A stretch of DNA of 33,826 nucleotides from Anaerolineae bacterium (lineage in GTDB: Bacteria; Chloroflexota; Anaerolineae; JACIWP01). Positions 24,403-33,575 of the stretch are shown here, piece by piece; position 1 is the first letter of the stretch, and every line of letters begins with the position of its first letter. The notes beneath the pieces are model-generated. The model had not been told where the DNA came from. It saw only the letters and a program-made list of their open reading frames with translations, and did not search any database. Where the stretch lies: NCBI GenBank assembly GCA_028275445.1, contig JAPWUQ010000007.1, positions 1 to 33,826 of the forward strand, written 5' to 3'. The translations under genes and the position numbers were made by a program.

Positions 24403-24937
24403 TGGCCTTCCTCCGCTTCCAGTGTGGCAGGACACGGGAGACCGGCACCTTGCGCCGGCGGGCCACTTCCTCCACATCCTGAAGCTGGCACAGCCCGTTC
24501 CAGGTGGCAAAGGCCACGTTCAGGATGTTGGAACAGCCCAGCGACTTGCTCAGGATGTCGCGATAGCCGGCGGCCTCCAGGACGGCGCGCACCGCGCCGC
24601 CGGCGATGATGCCGGTACCGGGCGAGGCCGGCTTCAGCAGAACCACCGCCGCATCCTGGCGGCCGATCACCTCATGCGGGATGGTGGTGTCCACCATGGC
24701 CACCTTGCGCATATTCTTGCGGGCGCGCTCCGTCGCCTTGCGGATGGCATCGGGCACTTCCGCCGCCCGGCCGATGCCCAGGCCCACGCGCCCTTTGTTA
24801 TCGCCAACCACCACCACCGCACGGATGCGGAAGCGCCGGCCGCCCTTGATGACCTTGGCTGTGCGCGTGATATGGATCACCCGCTCGTCAAGACCCTCTT
24901 CTTCGCCGTACGCCTGTTCTTCAGTCCAATCCTGCAT
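24395..24937 (-). CDS. rpsE: 30S ribosomal protein S5
   Basis: S5 helps fidelity and mRNA unwinding. The 180-residue protein has [50 protein letters not shown], and [31 protein letters not shown], the family core. An acidic N-terminal leader of about 15 residues precedes it. The ATG at 24937 follows GGAGGAATATCA. An ATG at 24985 would add 16 residues without similarity. Confidence 0.96.
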   Translation of the reverse strand: MQDWTEEQAYGEEEGLDERVIHITRTAKVIKGGRRFRIRAVVVVGDNKGRVGLGIGRAAEVPDAIRKATERARKNMRKVAMVDTTIPHEVIGRQDAAVVLLKPASPGTGIIAGGAVRAVLEAAGYRDILSKSLGCSNILNVAFATWNGLCQLQDVEEVARRRKVPVSRVLPHWKRRKANG

Positions 24938-24989
24938 TGATATTCCTCCAACTTGGCTCCCGCCGTGTTGCAGGGTGATGCTCACCCGG

Positions 24990-25358
24990 CTAGAATTCGA
25001 GACCAGCCTCGCGCGAGCCTTCGGCCAGCGCCTTCACCCGACCGTGGTAGGGGTAGCCGCCGCGATCGAACACCACCTGCTTGATGCCGGCGGCCAGCGC
25101 CCGCTCCGCCACCACCTTCCCCACCAGGCGGGCCTGCTCGGTCTTCGGCAGTCCCTTGATCAGCTCGCGCACCTTCGGATCGATGGTGGACGCGGACACC
25201 AGCGTATGGCCGCGCGTGTCATCGATGATCTGCGCATAAATATGATTGAGGCTGCGAAAGACGTTCAAACGCGGGCGCTCTGGCGTGCCAAATACTTTCT
25301 TGCGCACGCGTTCATGACGCCGTTTGCGAGCTGCGTGTGCCTTCAATTCCTTTCCCAT
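24990..25358 (-). CDS. rplR: 50S ribosomal protein L18
   Basis: L18 binds 5S rRNA in the central protuberance. The 122-residue protein has a basic N-terminus ([27 protein letters not shown]), then [49 protein letters not shown], the typical C-terminal half. GGAGG precedes the ATG. It lies between rplF and rpsE as usual. Confidence 0.97.
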   Translation of the reverse strand: MGKELKAHAARKRRHERVRKKVFGTPERPRLNVFRSLNHIYAQIIDDTRGHTLVSASTIDPKVRELIKGLPKTEQARLVGKVVAERALAAGIKQVVFDRGGYPYHGRVKALAEGSREAGLEF

Positions 25359-25435
25359 TCTTGACCTCCGCAGTGCCGGCGGCCCACTGCCGCCTGCACA
25401 TCTCCAAGTCCTGACTTCCGTCTCGAGAACGCCGC

Positions 25436-26011
25436 TTACTTCTTGCCGCCCTTGCCGCCTTTGCCGCCCTTACCAGCTTTGCCGGCCTTCAGGCGCACCA
25501 CCTCGTCGGCATAGCGCACGCCCTTGCCCTTGTACGGCTCCGGCGGACGCACCGCCCGGATCTTCGCCGCGACCTGGCCAACCAGCTCTTTGTCGATCCC
25601 TTCCACCTGGAAGTCGCGGCCGCCCTTGTCCACGGAGAAGGTGATGCCAGGCGGCGGCAGGAACTCCACCGGGTGGGAATAGCCCACGCTCAGCACCAGG
25701 GCGTTGCCGCGCATTTCCACGCGATAGCCGACGCCCTGGACCTGCATGCGCTTGACAAAGCCCTTGGACACGCCCTCCACCATGTTGGCCAGCAGGGCGC
25801 GCGTCAGGCCGTGCAGGGCGCGATGCCGGCGGGAATCGGTCGGCCGGGTGACCTTAAGCTGGTTGTCCTCCAGCGTGATCTGTATATCCGGCGAAAAGGT
25901 GCGTTCGAGTTCCCCCTTCGGCCCTTTGACCCGCACGCGATTGGTGCGAGGGTCAATCTCGACCGTGACGCCCTTGGGCAAAGGGATTGGTAATCGCCCA
26001 ATTCTTGACAC
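25436..26011 (-). CDS. rplF: 50S ribosomal protein L6 with Gly-Lys tail
   Basis: L6 lies near the factor-binding site of the 50S subunit. The protein starts [17 protein letters not shown] and has [21 protein letters not shown] and the C-terminal signature [26 protein letters not shown]. The likely start is GTG at 26011, with GGAGG 7 nt upstream (191 residues). The open frame to 26095 is not L6-like. After the family core comes a tail of Gly and Lys ([15 protein letters not shown]) that ordinary L6 proteins lack. Confidence 0.95.
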   Translation of the reverse strand: MSRIGRLPIPLPKGVTVEIDPRTNRVRVKGPKGELERTFSPDIQITLEDNQLKVTRPTDSRRHRALHGLTRALLANMVEGVSKGFVKRMQVQGVGYRVEMRGNALVLSVGYSHPVEFLPPPGITFSVDKGGRDFQVEGIDKELVGQVAAKIRAVRPPEPYKGKGVRYADEVVRLKAGKAGKGGKGGKGGKK

Positions 26012-26063
26012 TTTCACACCTCCAATCGCTCGGCTGTCGCCGGCTGTGACTTCGACAGCCAGA

Positions 26064-26465
26064 TTACCAGACATAGCACAGGATTTCACCGCCAACGCCC
26101 AGCCGGCGCGCCTTCTGGTCGCTCATAATCCCCTTCGAGGTGGACAGGATGGCAATGCCCAGCCCGCTCCGCACCCAGGGGATCTCATCCCGGCGCACGT
26201 ACATGCGCCGGCCAGGCTTGCTGACCCGCCGCAACGCCGTGATCACCGGCTGGCGCCGCTCATCATAGCGAAGCTGGATGCGCAGGAGCATATAGGCCCG
26301 CTTCGGATCGCGCACCAGTTGATAATCCTCAATGAAGCCCTCTTCCTTCAGCACGCGCGCGATCTCCTGCTTCACCTTAGACGAGGGCACCACCACAAAA
26401 GGATGGCGAGCCATCGCCGCGTTACGAATGCGAGTCAACATGTCCGCAATTGGATCCGTATGCAT
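26064..26465 (-). CDS. rpsH: 30S ribosomal protein S8
   Basis: S8 binds the central domain of 16S rRNA and in some bacteria represses the spc operon. The 133-residue protein starts [21 protein letters not shown] and has [32 protein letters not shown] and the C-terminal [33 protein letters not shown]. The ATG at 26465 has GGAGGAG upstream. Eight more residues upstream are possible but atypical. Confidence 0.97.
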   Translation of the reverse strand: MHTDPIADMLTRIRNAAMARHPFVVVPSSKVKQEIARVLKEEGFIEDYQLVRDPKRAYMLLRIQLRYDERRQPVITALRRVSKPGRRMYVRRDEIPWVRSGLGIAILSTSKGIMSDQKARRLGVGGEILCYVW

Positions 26466-26534
26466 CGAAATTCTCTCCTCCAGAGCCACTTCAGCTAAGG
26501 GACTTGGCCGGTGCGGGACATCCGTCCGCGTGCC

Positions 26535-26717
26535 TTACCAGCTCGACTTCACCACGCCGGGGATCTGACCCTCCCAGGCGAAGCGGCGGAAGCAGATGCG
26601 GCACATTTTGAAGCGGCGCATATAGCCGCGCGGCCGGCCGCAGATCTGACAGCGGTTCCGCACACGAACGGCATATTTCCGGCGCTGTTCCCGATACATC
26701 ATGCACTTCTTGGCCAC
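26535..26717 (-). CDS. rpsN: 30S ribosomal protein S14, zinc-binding short form
   Basis: A 60-residue S14 with the [22 protein letters not shown] zinc motif (two CxxC pairs) and the C-terminal [11 protein letters not shown], typical of the short type Z. The start is GTG with GAGGAGAGAG upstream. It lies between rplE and rpsH in the standard spc order. Confidence 0.97.
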   Translation of the reverse strand: MAKKCMMYREQRRKYAVRVRNRCQICGRPRGYMRRFKMCRICFRRFAWEGQIPGVVKSSW

Positions 26718-26759
26718 GTTCTCTCTCCTCTTCAGCGCGTCGTGATGCGCAGTGTCCTG

Positions 26760-27317
26760 TTATTCCACCAGCGTCTCGGGCTGGCGGAACGGCATACCCA
26801 TCAACTGCAGCAGCCGGCGGGCTTCCTCGTCGGTCTTCGCCGTGGTCACGATGGTGATCTCCATGCCGCGGACCTTATCGATCTTGTTGTAATCGATCTC
26901 CGGGAAGACCAACTGCTCCCGAATGCCCAGGGTGTAATTCCCCCGGCCGTCGAAGGAATCGGGCGAGACGCCCCGGAAGTCCCTCTGGCGCGGCAGGGCC
27001 ACGTTGATCAGGCGGTCCAGGAAGTCGTACATGCGGTTGCCGCGCAGGGTCACCTTGACGCCGATGGGGTTGCCGGCGCGCAGTTTGAAGCCGGCGATGG
27101 ACTTCTTGGCCCGCGTGATGATGGGTTTCTGGCCGGTGATGATGGCCAGGTCCTCGCTGGCCGCGTCCAGCGCCTTGGCGTTCTGCAGTGCCTCGCCCAG
27201 CCCGATATTGACCACCACCTTCACCAGGCGCGGGACTTCCATAATGTTCCGATATTTGAACTCCCGCATCAGCACGGGCACGATTTCTTCTCGGTACTTA
27301 TCTTTCAATCTCGGCAT
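26760..27317 (-). CDS. rplE: 50S ribosomal protein L5
   Basis: L5 binds 5S rRNA and contacts P-site tRNA. The 185-residue protein starts [20 protein letters not shown] and has [79 protein letters not shown] and a [16 protein letters not shown] end. The ATG at 27317 follows AGGAGAGCAAT. Extra upstream codons to 27359 lack similarity. Confidence 0.97.
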   Translation of the reverse strand: MPRLKDKYREEIVPVLMREFKYRNIMEVPRLVKVVVNIGLGEALQNAKALDAASEDLAIITGQKPIITRAKKSIAGFKLRAGNPIGVKVTLRGNRMYDFLDRLINVALPRQRDFRGVSPDSFDGRGNYTLGIREQLVFPEIDYNKIDKVRGMEITIVTTAKTDEEARRLLQLMGMPFRQPETLVE

Positions 27318-27358
27318 ATTGCTCTCCTGCTTTCGCCGCTGATGGTCTGCCGGCGGCA

Positions 27359-27712
27359 TTATTCGATGATCTCGCCACAGCGCTTGCAGTAACGAGCCTT
27401 GGAGCCATCCTCGAAGACGCGGATGCCCACCCGGGTAGGCTTGTCACAGCGCTTGCAGACCAGGGCCACGTTCGAAATATGAATGGGCGCCTCGCGCTCG
27501 ATGATTCCCACCTGCGTGCGCACGTCGCCGGTGCGGCGCTGGTGCTTCTTCACCAGGTTGACGCCGGCCACGATGACGCGATCGCGATTGGGGTCCAGCC
27601 GGCCAGGAAACCGCACCGACCGACCCGGCAGGACCTTGCGCACCGTGCCGCGCATGCCCCGGTTCTTTCCGCTGATAACTTCGACTGTATCGCCTGCTTT
27701 GATCTTTCGCAT
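27359..27712 (-). CDS. rplX: 50S ribosomal protein L24 (with CxxC pairs)
   Basis: L24 initiates 50S assembly. The 117-residue protein has a KOW motif ([26 protein letters not shown]), [11 protein letters not shown], and a C-terminal zinc-ribbon-like part with CKRC twice. The ATG at 27712 has GGAGG 8 nt upstream. An ATG two codons earlier is too close to that site. The frame could extend to 27772 but overlaps rplN there. Confidence 0.95.
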   Translation of the reverse strand: MRKIKAGDTVEVISGKNRGMRGTVRKVLPGRSVRFPGRLDPNRDRVIVAGVNLVKKHQRRTGDVRTQVGIIEREAPIHISNVALVCKRCDKPTRVGIRVFEDGSKARYCKRCGEIIE

Positions 27713-27768
27713 CCCCATAACCTCCCCGGCATCCATCCTGGGACGTCCTCGCGCCTCTGGTGCCGCGC

Positions 27769-28137
27769 TCACAGCACTTCAGGGGCCAGCGAGACGATCT
27801 TCATGAACCCCTTCTCGCGCAGTTCACGGGCCACCGGGCCGAAAATGCGCGTCCCCTTCGGGTTGCGACGCTCGTCCAGGATGACCGCCGCGTTGTCATC
27901 AAACCGGATATACGTGCCGTCCGGGCGGGCGTAGGGCTTTTTCACCCGCACGATCACCGCGCGCACCACCTCCCCCTTCTTGACGGAGGCGGTCGGGGTG
28001 GCCTCCTTCACCGAGGCAATGATGATATCCCCCACCGTGCCGTAATAGCGGTGAGAGCCGCCCATGACCCGGATGCACAGCAGTTCCTTGGCTCCCGTGT
28101 TATCCGCAACAACCAGCCGAGATTCTTGCTGAATCAT
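27769..28137 (-). CDS. rplN: 50S ribosomal protein L14
   Basis: L14 lies at the subunit interface. The 122-residue protein starts [19 protein letters not shown] and has [38 protein letters not shown] and [44 protein letters not shown], nearly invariant across bacteria. Its ATG overlaps the rpsQ stop (ATGA). Confidence 0.98.
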   Translation of the reverse strand: MIQQESRLVVADNTGAKELLCIRVMGGSHRYYGTVGDIIIASVKEATPTASVKKGEVVRAVIVRVKKPYARPDGTYIRFDDNAAVILDERRNPKGTRIFGPVARELREKGFMKIVSLAPEVL

Positions 28138-28382
28138 TGCTCTGCCCTCTCGATGATTTCAGTGACGATCCATCGCTTTTCACGGCTCAGGGGCCGCGAC
28201 TCGAGAATGCGCACCAGGTCGCCCACCCGACAGGCATTGTTCTCGTCGTGCGCCTTGTACTTCTTGCGCGCACGCACGGTCTTATGATACAGCGGGTGCT
28301 CGTAGGTGCGCGTGACCTCGACGACCACTGTTTTATCCATTTTATCGCTGACCACGCGACCAATCAGTTCTTTTTTGGGCAT
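28134..28382 (-). CDS. rpsQ: 30S ribosomal protein S17
   Basis: S17 is a primary 16S binding protein. The 82-residue protein has the OB-fold core [39 protein letters not shown], then [23 protein letters not shown]. It begins 3 nt after rpmC and overlaps rplN by 4 nt. Confidence 0.97.
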   Translation of the reverse strand: MPKKELIGRVVSDKMDKTVVVEVTRTYEHPLYHKTVRARKKYKAHDENNACRVGDLVRILESRPLSREKRWIVTEIIERAEQ

Positions 28383-28385
28383 GGC

Positions 28386-28613
28386 TTACACTCCCCGTCC
28401 CTGTTCCAGCTCACGCAGGATGGTTTTGATGCGCGCGATGTCCCGCTTGACCTGGGTCATGCGCTGGTAGTTTTTCAACTGACGCGTGGCCCACTGGAAC
28501 CGCAAGTTGAACAATTCATGATACAGCTCGTCCAGGCGGCGTTCCAGTTCTCGCCTGGCGGTGGGATAATCCAGTCCCGCGATGGATGCTCGGATTTCCT
28601 GCGCCTTCATCAA
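28386..28613 (-). CDS. rpmC: 50S ribosomal protein L29
   Basis: L29 sits near the exit tunnel, at the docking site for SRP and trigger factor. The 75-residue two-helix protein has [27 protein letters not shown] followed by [14 protein letters not shown], the family signature. The first ATG overlaps the rplP stop (ATGA), and a second ATG follows directly. Confidence 0.95.
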   Translation of the reverse strand: MMKAQEIRASIAGLDYPTARRELERRLDELYHELFNLRFQWATRQLKNYQRMTQVKRDIARIKTILRELEQGRGV

Positions 28614-29038
28614 CTACCCTCCCCCTCGCTTTCAACGCGAGTGACGATCTGGGTTTTGATGGGTAGTTTATGGGAAGCCAGCCGCAGGGCTTCGCGCGCC
28701 ACATCTTCGCGCACGCCGGCGATCTCGAACAGGATGCGTCCGGGCTTCACCACAGCAACCCAACCTTCCACATTGCCCTTGCCGCCGCCCATGCGGGTCT
28801 CCGCCGGCTTCTTGGTGATGGGCTTGTCCGGGAAGATGCGGATCCAGAGCTTCCCACCACGCCGCACATAGCGCACGATGGCGCGGCGGGCCGCCTCAAT
28901 CTGCCGGTTGGTCATCCAGCAGGGCTCCAGCGCCTGCAGGCCGTATTCGCCGAAGGCGATCTCGGCGCCGCGCGTGGCCCGCCCCTTCATCCTTCCACGA
29001 TGCTGTTTGCGATATTTGACTCGTTTCGGCATCAACAT
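28610..29038 (-). CDS. rplP: 50S ribosomal protein L16
   Basis: L16 shapes the A-site of the 50S subunit. The 142-residue protein starts [19 protein letters not shown] and has [46 protein letters not shown] and [20 protein letters not shown] lies 8 nt before the first ATG, which is chosen over the ATG two codons later. It starts 92 nt after rpsC, a gap without visible features. Confidence 0.97.
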   Translation of the reverse strand: MLMPKRVKYRKQHRGRMKGRATRGAEIAFGEYGLQALEPCWMTNRQIEAARRAIVRYVRRGGKLWIRIFPDKPITKKPAETRMGGGKGNVEGWVAVVKPGRILFEIAGVREDVAREALRLASHKLPIKTQIVTRVESEGEGS

Positions 29039-29130
29039 ATGTCCAACTCCTCAGCCGCACCAGCCCCGCTGGTGCTCTTCAAGATAGCGGTTTCATGAAA
29101 CTGCGCCGATCTTCGGCCTGGCCGGCACCC

Positions 29131-29802
29131 TCAGGCACCCGCCTCGGCGAACTGCTCGGCCTGGGATTTCTTCTCGGGCAGGACATCGCCCTTGTAAATC
29201 CACACCTTCACCCCGATGCGGCCGAAGGTGGTGAGCGCCTCCGCCTTGGCGTAATCAATGTCCGCCCGCAGGGTATGGCGCGGCACCCGCCCCATGCGCA
29301 CCGTGTCTTTGCGGGCCATTTCGGCGCCGCCCAGCCGGCCCGAACAGGTGACCATGGCGCCCAGGGCGCCGGCCCGCAGGGCCCGCAGGACCGCCTGCTT
29401 CATCGCCCGCTTAAAGGACACGCGGCGCTCCAACTGCTCGGCGATGCTCTCCGCCACCAGATAGGCATCCAGCTCCGGCTTCTCGATTTCCTCGACGTCA
29501 ATGCGCACGCGCTTCTTGGTGAAATCCTCCAGGAGCTGGCGGAGCTTGTTCACGCCGGCGCCCTTGCGGCCGATGATAATGCCGGGCTTGGCCGTGTGGA
29601 TGACGATGGACACCTGATTCGGGAAGCGCTCGATCTCGATCTTGGAGATGCCGGCATTAGGCAGTTCCTTGCGGATCATCTCCCGAATCTTGATGTCCTC
29701 CATCAACAGTTTGCCGTATTCCTCGCCCTCGGCATACCAGCGCGCATCCCAGGTGCGGATAATGCCGAGACGGAACGCATTCGGATGAACTTTACGCCCC
29801 AA
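29131..29802 (-). CDS. rpsC: 30S ribosomal protein S3
   Basis: S3 is at the mRNA entry site. The 223-residue protein starts [24 protein letters not shown] and has the KH-domain loop [62 protein letters not shown] and [13 protein letters not shown]. The start codon is TTG (29802), with AAGGAGG 6 nt upstream. No ATG is available nearby, so the TTG is well supported. Confidence 0.97.
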   Translation of the reverse strand: MGRKVHPNAFRLGIIRTWDARWYAEGEEYGKLLMEDIKIREMIRKELPNAGISKIEIERFPNQVSIVIHTAKPGIIIGRKGAGVNKLRQLLEDFTKKRVRIDVEEIEKPELDAYLVAESIAEQLERRVSFKRAMKQAVLRALRAGALGAMVTCSGRLGGAEMARKDTVRMGRVPRHTLRADIDYAKAEALTTFGRIGVKVWIYKGDVLPEKKSQAEQFAEAGA

Positions 29803-29866
29803 ATTGAACCTCCTTGCGCTTCAGCTCCACGATGTGCATTTGCCCGCCGGCCGCGGGGGCCTGGCG

Positions 29867-30208
29867 TTATTCCTTCTCTTCCAGCACGACGGTGATATGC
29901 GACGAGCGCTTCAGGATGGGCTTGAAGCGGCCGCGTGCACCGAACCGCCGCCATCGGCGCGTGGGCCCCTCGTCGGCGTAAATCTGGGCGATGTACAGGT
30001 CCTCGCCGGCCATGCCGAAATTCTCCTCCGCGTTGGCGATGGCCGAACGAATCACCTTGGCCACAGGCTTCGCGGCGGCCTTCGGCACGAACTGCAGCCG
30101 CTCCAGGGCCTCCTGCGCCCGCATGCCGCGCACCAGGTCCACCACCAGCCGGACCTTCTGGGGCGACATGCGAATATACTTCGCTACTGCCCTAACCTGC
30201 ATCCCCAT
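29867..30208 (-). CDS. rplV: 50S ribosomal protein L22
   Basis: L22 lines the exit tunnel. The 113-residue protein has AVAKYIRMSPQKVRLVVDLVRGMRAQEAL, VAKVIRSAIANAEENFG and the C-terminal loop region IYADEGPTRRWRRFGARGRFKPILKRSSHITVVLEE. The first ATG has a G-rich run 6 nt upstream. It lies 3 nt after rpsS and 64 nt before rpsC. Confidence 0.97.
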   Translation of the reverse strand: MGMQVRAVAKYIRMSPQKVRLVVDLVRGMRAQEALERLQFVPKAAAKPVAKVIRSAIANAEENFGMAGEDLYIAQIYADEGPTRRWRRFGARGRFKPILKRSSHITVVLEEKE

Positions 30209-30211
30209 GAT

Positions 30212-30493
30212 TTACCCCCTTCTGGTCTTCTTCTCTTTCGCCACATGCCCCCGGAAGGTCCGGGTCGGGGCGAACTCGCCCAGGCGATGACCGACCATGT
30301 TCTCGGTGATATAGACAGGGATGTGGTGCCGGCCGTTGTGCACGAGGATCGTGTGCCCCACCATCTGGGGGAAGATGACCGAGGCGCGCGACCAGGTGCG
30401 GATCGCCACGCGCTTGCCCGTGCGGTTCATCTCCTCGATCCTCTTCAACAGCTTCGGATCCACATACGGCCCTTTTTTCAATGACCTCGACAC
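30212..30493 (-). CDS. rpsS: 30S ribosomal protein S19
   Basis: S19 is in the 30S head, near S13. The 93-residue protein starts [23 protein letters not shown] and has [53 protein letters not shown], nearly invariant. The start is GTG at 30493 with GGAGG 7 nt upstream. Confidence 0.98.
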   Translation of the reverse strand: MSRSLKKGPYVDPKLLKRIEEMNRTGKRVAIRTWSRASVIFPQMVGHTILVHNGRHHIPVYITENMVGHRLGEFAPTRTFRGHVAKEKKTRRG

Positions 30494-30544
30494 TGGTCAA
30501 CCTCCTGCTTCGTCACTGCGTAGACCTAAGATGTGCTGACAGCA

Positions 30545-31378
30545 TTACCGGCCGGCGGTGCGGCGGCGCACGATGTACTTGTCCGTCGCCTTGTTGCGCC
30601 GGGTCTTATAGCCCAGCGCCGGCTTGCCCCACGGCGTCTTCGGGCCGGGCATGCCGATGGGTGAGCGGCCCTCACCGCCGCCATGCGGGTGATCGCGCGG
30701 CGTCATCGCGGAGCCGCGCACGGTCGGGCGCCAGCCCAGCCACCGCTTGCGGCCGGCCTTGCCCAGCTTGATGTTGCTGTGGTCAATATTGCCGACCTGG
30801 CCGATGGTGGCCTTACAGCGCTTGTCCACCAGGCGCATCTCGCCGCTGGGGAGGCGCAGGAGCACATACTTGCCCTCTTTCGCCATCACCTGGGCGGCGG
30901 TGCCGGCGGCTCGCGCGATCTGGCCGCCTTTGCCGACATGCAGTTCCACGTTGTGCACCATGGTGCCCAACGGGATGTTCTCCAGCGGCAGGGTGTTGCC
31001 AGGCCGGATCTCCGCATCCGGAGCGGAGATCACCGTGTCGCCAACCTTGAGCTCCAGCGGTGCGATGATGTACCGCTTCTCGCCGTCCGCATAGACCAGC
31101 AGGGCGATGCGCGCCGAGCGGTTGGGATCGTACTCGATGCTCACCACGCGCGCCGGGATGCCTTCCTTGTCGCGCTTGAAATCAATGATGCGGTACATGC
31201 GCTTATGACCGCCGCCCCGATGCCGCACAGTGACTTTGCCGCGGAAGTTCCGCCCACCGTGTTTCTTCAGCGGCACCAGCAGGGAGCGTTCGGGTTCGGT
31301 CTTGGTGATCTCCTCGAAGGTGTACCCCGTCATGCCCCGCCGGCCGGGTGTGGTCGGTTTATAGACTTTGATCGGCAT
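30545..31378 (-). CDS. rplB: 50S ribosomal protein L2
   Basis: L2 is needed for subunit joining and peptidyl transfer. The 277-residue protein starts [17 protein letters not shown] and has [49 protein letters not shown] and the C-terminal [21 protein letters not shown], which holds the conserved His near the peptidyl transferase centre (usual form [14 protein letters not shown]). GGAGG precedes the ATG. Confidence 0.98.
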   Translation of the reverse strand: MPIKVYKPTTPGRRGMTGYTFEEITKTEPERSLLVPLKKHGGRNFRGKVTVRHRGGGHKRMYRIIDFKRDKEGIPARVVSIEYDPNRSARIALLVYADGEKRYIIAPLELKVGDTVISAPDAEIRPGNTLPLENIPLGTMVHNVELHVGKGGQIARAAGTAAQVMAKEGKYVLLRLPSGEMRLVDKRCKATIGQVGNIDHSNIKLGKAGRKRWLGWRPTVRGSAMTPRDHPHGGGEGRSPIGMPGPKTPWGKPALGYKTRRNKATDKYIVRRRTAGR

Positions 31379-31426
31379 TCTATCTGACCTCCACTCGCTG
31401 ATTGCACTCAGCGCCGCGTCGTATCA

Positions 31427-31714
31427 TTACACGCCTTCGAAGAACTCGATGCGCTGGCCAGGCGTCAATGTGACGATCGCCTTCTTCCACGCCGGCTGTT
31501 TGACCACCACACGCCGGCCGTAGCGGGAGCGCTTCGGCTTCATCGAGACGATATTCACGTCCACCACCGTCACATTAAACGCCTTCTCGACAGCCGCTTT
31601 CACCAGAGCCTTGTTGGCGCGTCGGTCCACCTCAAACACGTATTTCCCCTTCTCCGCCAACGCGCTCGACTTCTCCGTGATCACCGGGCGCCGCAATACT
31701 TCGTAAAGGTGCAT
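31427..31714 (-). CDS. rplW: 50S ribosomal protein L23
   Basis: L23 docks trigger factor and SRP at the tunnel exit. The 95-residue protein has LRRPVITEKSSALAEKGKYVFEVDRRANKALVKAAVEKAFNVTVVDVNIVSMKPK, a standard L23 sequence, and ends IEFFEGV. GGAGGAAAGG precedes the ATG. Confidence 0.97.
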   Translation of the reverse strand: MHLYEVLRRPVITEKSSALAEKGKYVFEVDRRANKALVKAAVEKAFNVTVVDVNIVSMKPKRSRYGRRVVVKQPAWKKAIVTLTPGQRIEFFEGV

Positions 31715-31754
31715 TTCGACCTTTCCTCCCTACACACGTCCTGGCGCGCGACGA

Positions 31755-32387
31755 CTACTGCCCCAGGATGGACTCGATGACTTCCAGCGAACCCTTGGGC
31801 ATCAGCACGTAATCATAGCCCAGGAGGTCGCGCACGTTCAGGTAATTGGCCAGCAGTGTCTTGACCTGCGGCAGGTTGCGCGCGGACATCTCGACGGCGG
31901 CATCCTTGGCCGGCAGGAGGATCAGCACGCTGGAATCCAGCTTCAGCGCACCGAGCACCTGCAGCATCTGCTTGGTCTTCGGCGCTTCCAGAGCCAGCTC
32001 GTCCAGCACAACGATCTGCTGGTCCGCCGCCTTGGCGGACAGGGCCGCCCGCAGTGCCAGGCGCCGCATCTTGCGCGGCATCTTCTGGGCATAGCTGCGC
32101 GGATGAGGGCCAAAGACCACGCCGCCGTGCCGCCAGTGCGGCGCGCGGATGCTTCCCTGGCGCGCTCGACCGGTGCCCTTCTGCCGCCAGATCTTGCGGC
32201 CGCCGCCGGAAACCTCGCCGCGCGTCTTGGTATCGTGGGTGCCCAGCCGGGCATTGGCCAACTGCCGCAGTAATGCCTGATGCATCACCGCCTTGGTCGC
32301 CGGCGTCAACGGCACCCCAAATATGTCGTCGCGCAGTTCGACTTCGCCTACGATTTCACCCTGCATATTTCGCAATGGCACTTGCAT
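31755..32387 (-). CDS. rplD: 50S ribosomal protein L4
   Basis: L4 lines the exit tunnel and in some bacteria represses the S10 operon. The 210-residue protein has [61 protein letters not shown], the conserved tunnel loop, then [11 protein letters not shown]. The start is ATG at 32387. The ribosome site is weak (AAAGAGACG). Confidence 0.97.
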   Translation of the reverse strand: MQVPLRNMQGEIVGEVELRDDIFGVPLTPATKAVMHQALLRQLANARLGTHDTKTRGEVSGGGRKIWRQKGTGRARQGSIRAPHWRHGGVVFGPHPRSYAQKMPRKMRRLALRAALSAKAADQQIVVLDELALEAPKTKQMLQVLGALKLDSSVLILLPAKDAAVEMSARNLPQVKTLLANYLNVRDLLGYDYVLMPKGSLEVIESILGQ

Positions 32388-32453
32388 CGTCTCTTTACTC
32401 CCACTCCAGATGCGCCGGCTGTACCGCCTACTGCAGGCGCCGGCACATAATGG

Positions 32454-33086
32454 TTATCCCTGCTTGCGAGCCTGCTTGATGAGCAGTAATCCACCGCGCG
32501 GGCCAGGCACCGGGCCCTTCACCGCCAGCAGATTGCGCTCCGGGTCCACCAGAACGACCTTAAGGTTCTGCATGGTATGGCGCCGGCCGCCCATCCGCCC
32601 CGCCATGCGCGTGCCCTTCAGCACACGGCCGGGCGTCTTACAGGCACCGATGGAACCCGGCGCACGCTGTCGGTCCGACTGGCCGTGCGTCTTGGGGCCG
32701 CCGCGGAACCCATGCCGCTTCACGACGCCGGCAAAGCCCCGGCCCTTGGTGGTGCCCACGACGTCCACGCGCTCACCCACCGAGAAGATGTCCACGGTGA
32801 TCTTCTGCCCCACGTCGTAGGGCTCATCCTCTTTGACGCGGATTTCCCGCAGGATGCGGAGCGGCGGCAGGTTATGCCGGCGCAGATGCCCCAGCAGTGG
32901 CTTGTTCAGCTTCCGCGGCGGGACCTCCTCATAGCCGATCTGGATGGCGGAGTAGCCATCGCGCGCCACGGTCTTGCGCTGGGTGACGTAGCAGGGCCCG
33001 GCCTCGATCACCGTCACCGGCACGACCTCGCCCTTCTCGTCGAAAATTTGCGTCATGCCAACTTTTCTGCCCAGTATGCCTTTCAT
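32454..33086 (-). CDS. rplC: 50S ribosomal protein L3
   Basis: L3 starts 50S assembly and reaches the peptidyl transferase centre. The 210-residue protein starts [19 protein letters not shown] and has [45 protein letters not shown] and [16 protein letters not shown]. The ATG at 33086 lacks a good Shine-Dalgarno. Its first bases overlap the stop of a 20-codon upstream frame (ATGA). In-frame upstream codons contain no other start except a TTG at 33173 without ribosome site. Confidence 0.96.
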   Translation of the reverse strand: MKGILGRKVGMTQIFDEKGEVVPVTVIEAGPCYVTQRKTVARDGYSAIQIGYEEVPPRKLNKPLLGHLRRHNLPPLRILREIRVKEDEPYDVGQKITVDIFSVGERVDVVGTTKGRGFAGVVKRHGFRGGPKTHGQSDRQRAPGSIGACKTPGRVLKGTRMAGRMGGRRHTMQNLKVVLVDPERNLLAVKGPVPGPRGGLLLIKQARKQG

Positions 33087-33145
33087 CGTTCCGTTTCGGA
33101 CGAGAAGACTGCCGCTGGTTCCTGCCGCATCATCTTCCCGCCCAT
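33083..33145 (-). CDS. Possible 20-residue leader peptide coupled to rplC
   Basis: A short frame reading [20 protein letters not shown] ends in a TGA that overlaps the rplC ATG. A strong AAAGGAGG (33147-33154) lies just upstream: only 1 nt from the first ATG, 13 nt from the ATG at 33133 and 16 nt from the ATG at 33130. It may load ribosomes that reinitiate on rplC, which has no ribosome site of its own. Whether it is translated is unknown. Confidence 0.35.
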   Translation of the reverse strand: MGGKMMRQEPAAVFSSETER

Positions 33146-33197
33146 ACCTCCTTTGCCAGAGTTTGTCTCGCAATAGGTTCGGGGGCGCTGTACCTCT

Positions 33198-33214
33198 GCC
33201 GGCCGCGCGCCGGC
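33198..33214. repeat. Two GCCGGC copies in the rpsJ-rplC spacer
   Basis: GCCGGC occurs at 33198-33203 and 33209-33214 with a 5-nt spacer, so it can form a stem-loop, flanked by G and C runs. It lies in the 157-nt rpsJ-rplC gap, the longest spacer in the ribosomal cluster. Confidence 0.4.
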
Positions 33215-33243
33215 CCCCAGGTCCAGCACTCCCCTGCCTGGCG

Positions 33244-33552
33244 CTACAGCTTGATCTCGATATCCACGCCGGCCGGCAGGTTCAGGCGCATCAGCGTGTC
33301 GATGGTCTTGGAGCCCGGGTCAAGCACATCGATGAGCCGCTTATGGGTGCGGATCTCGAACTGTTCCCGGGAATCCTTGTCGATGAACGGAGAGCGCATC
33401 ACGGTAAAGCGCTCGATCTTGGTGGGCAAGGGAATGGGGCCCACCACGACCGCACCAGTGCTCTCCGCCGCCTCCACGATCTGCCGGACCGACTGGTCCA
33501 GGACCCGATGATCGTACGCTTTAAGCCGGATTCGAATACGCTGTTTTGCCAT
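33244..33552 (-). CDS. rpsJ: 30S ribosomal protein S10
   Basis: S10 is a 30S head protein and a partner of NusB in antitermination. The 102-residue protein has [70 protein letters not shown] and the [10 protein letters not shown] end. It begins 23 nt after tuf, which joins the str and S10 operons. Confidence 0.98.
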   Translation of the reverse strand: MAKQRIRIRLKAYDHRVLDQSVRQIVEAAESTGAVVVGPIPLPTKIERFTVMRSPFIDKDSREQFEIRTHKRLIDVLDPGSKTIDTLMRLNLPAGVDIEIKL

Positions 33553-33575
33553 CGGTTGCTACCTTGCCCACCTGA

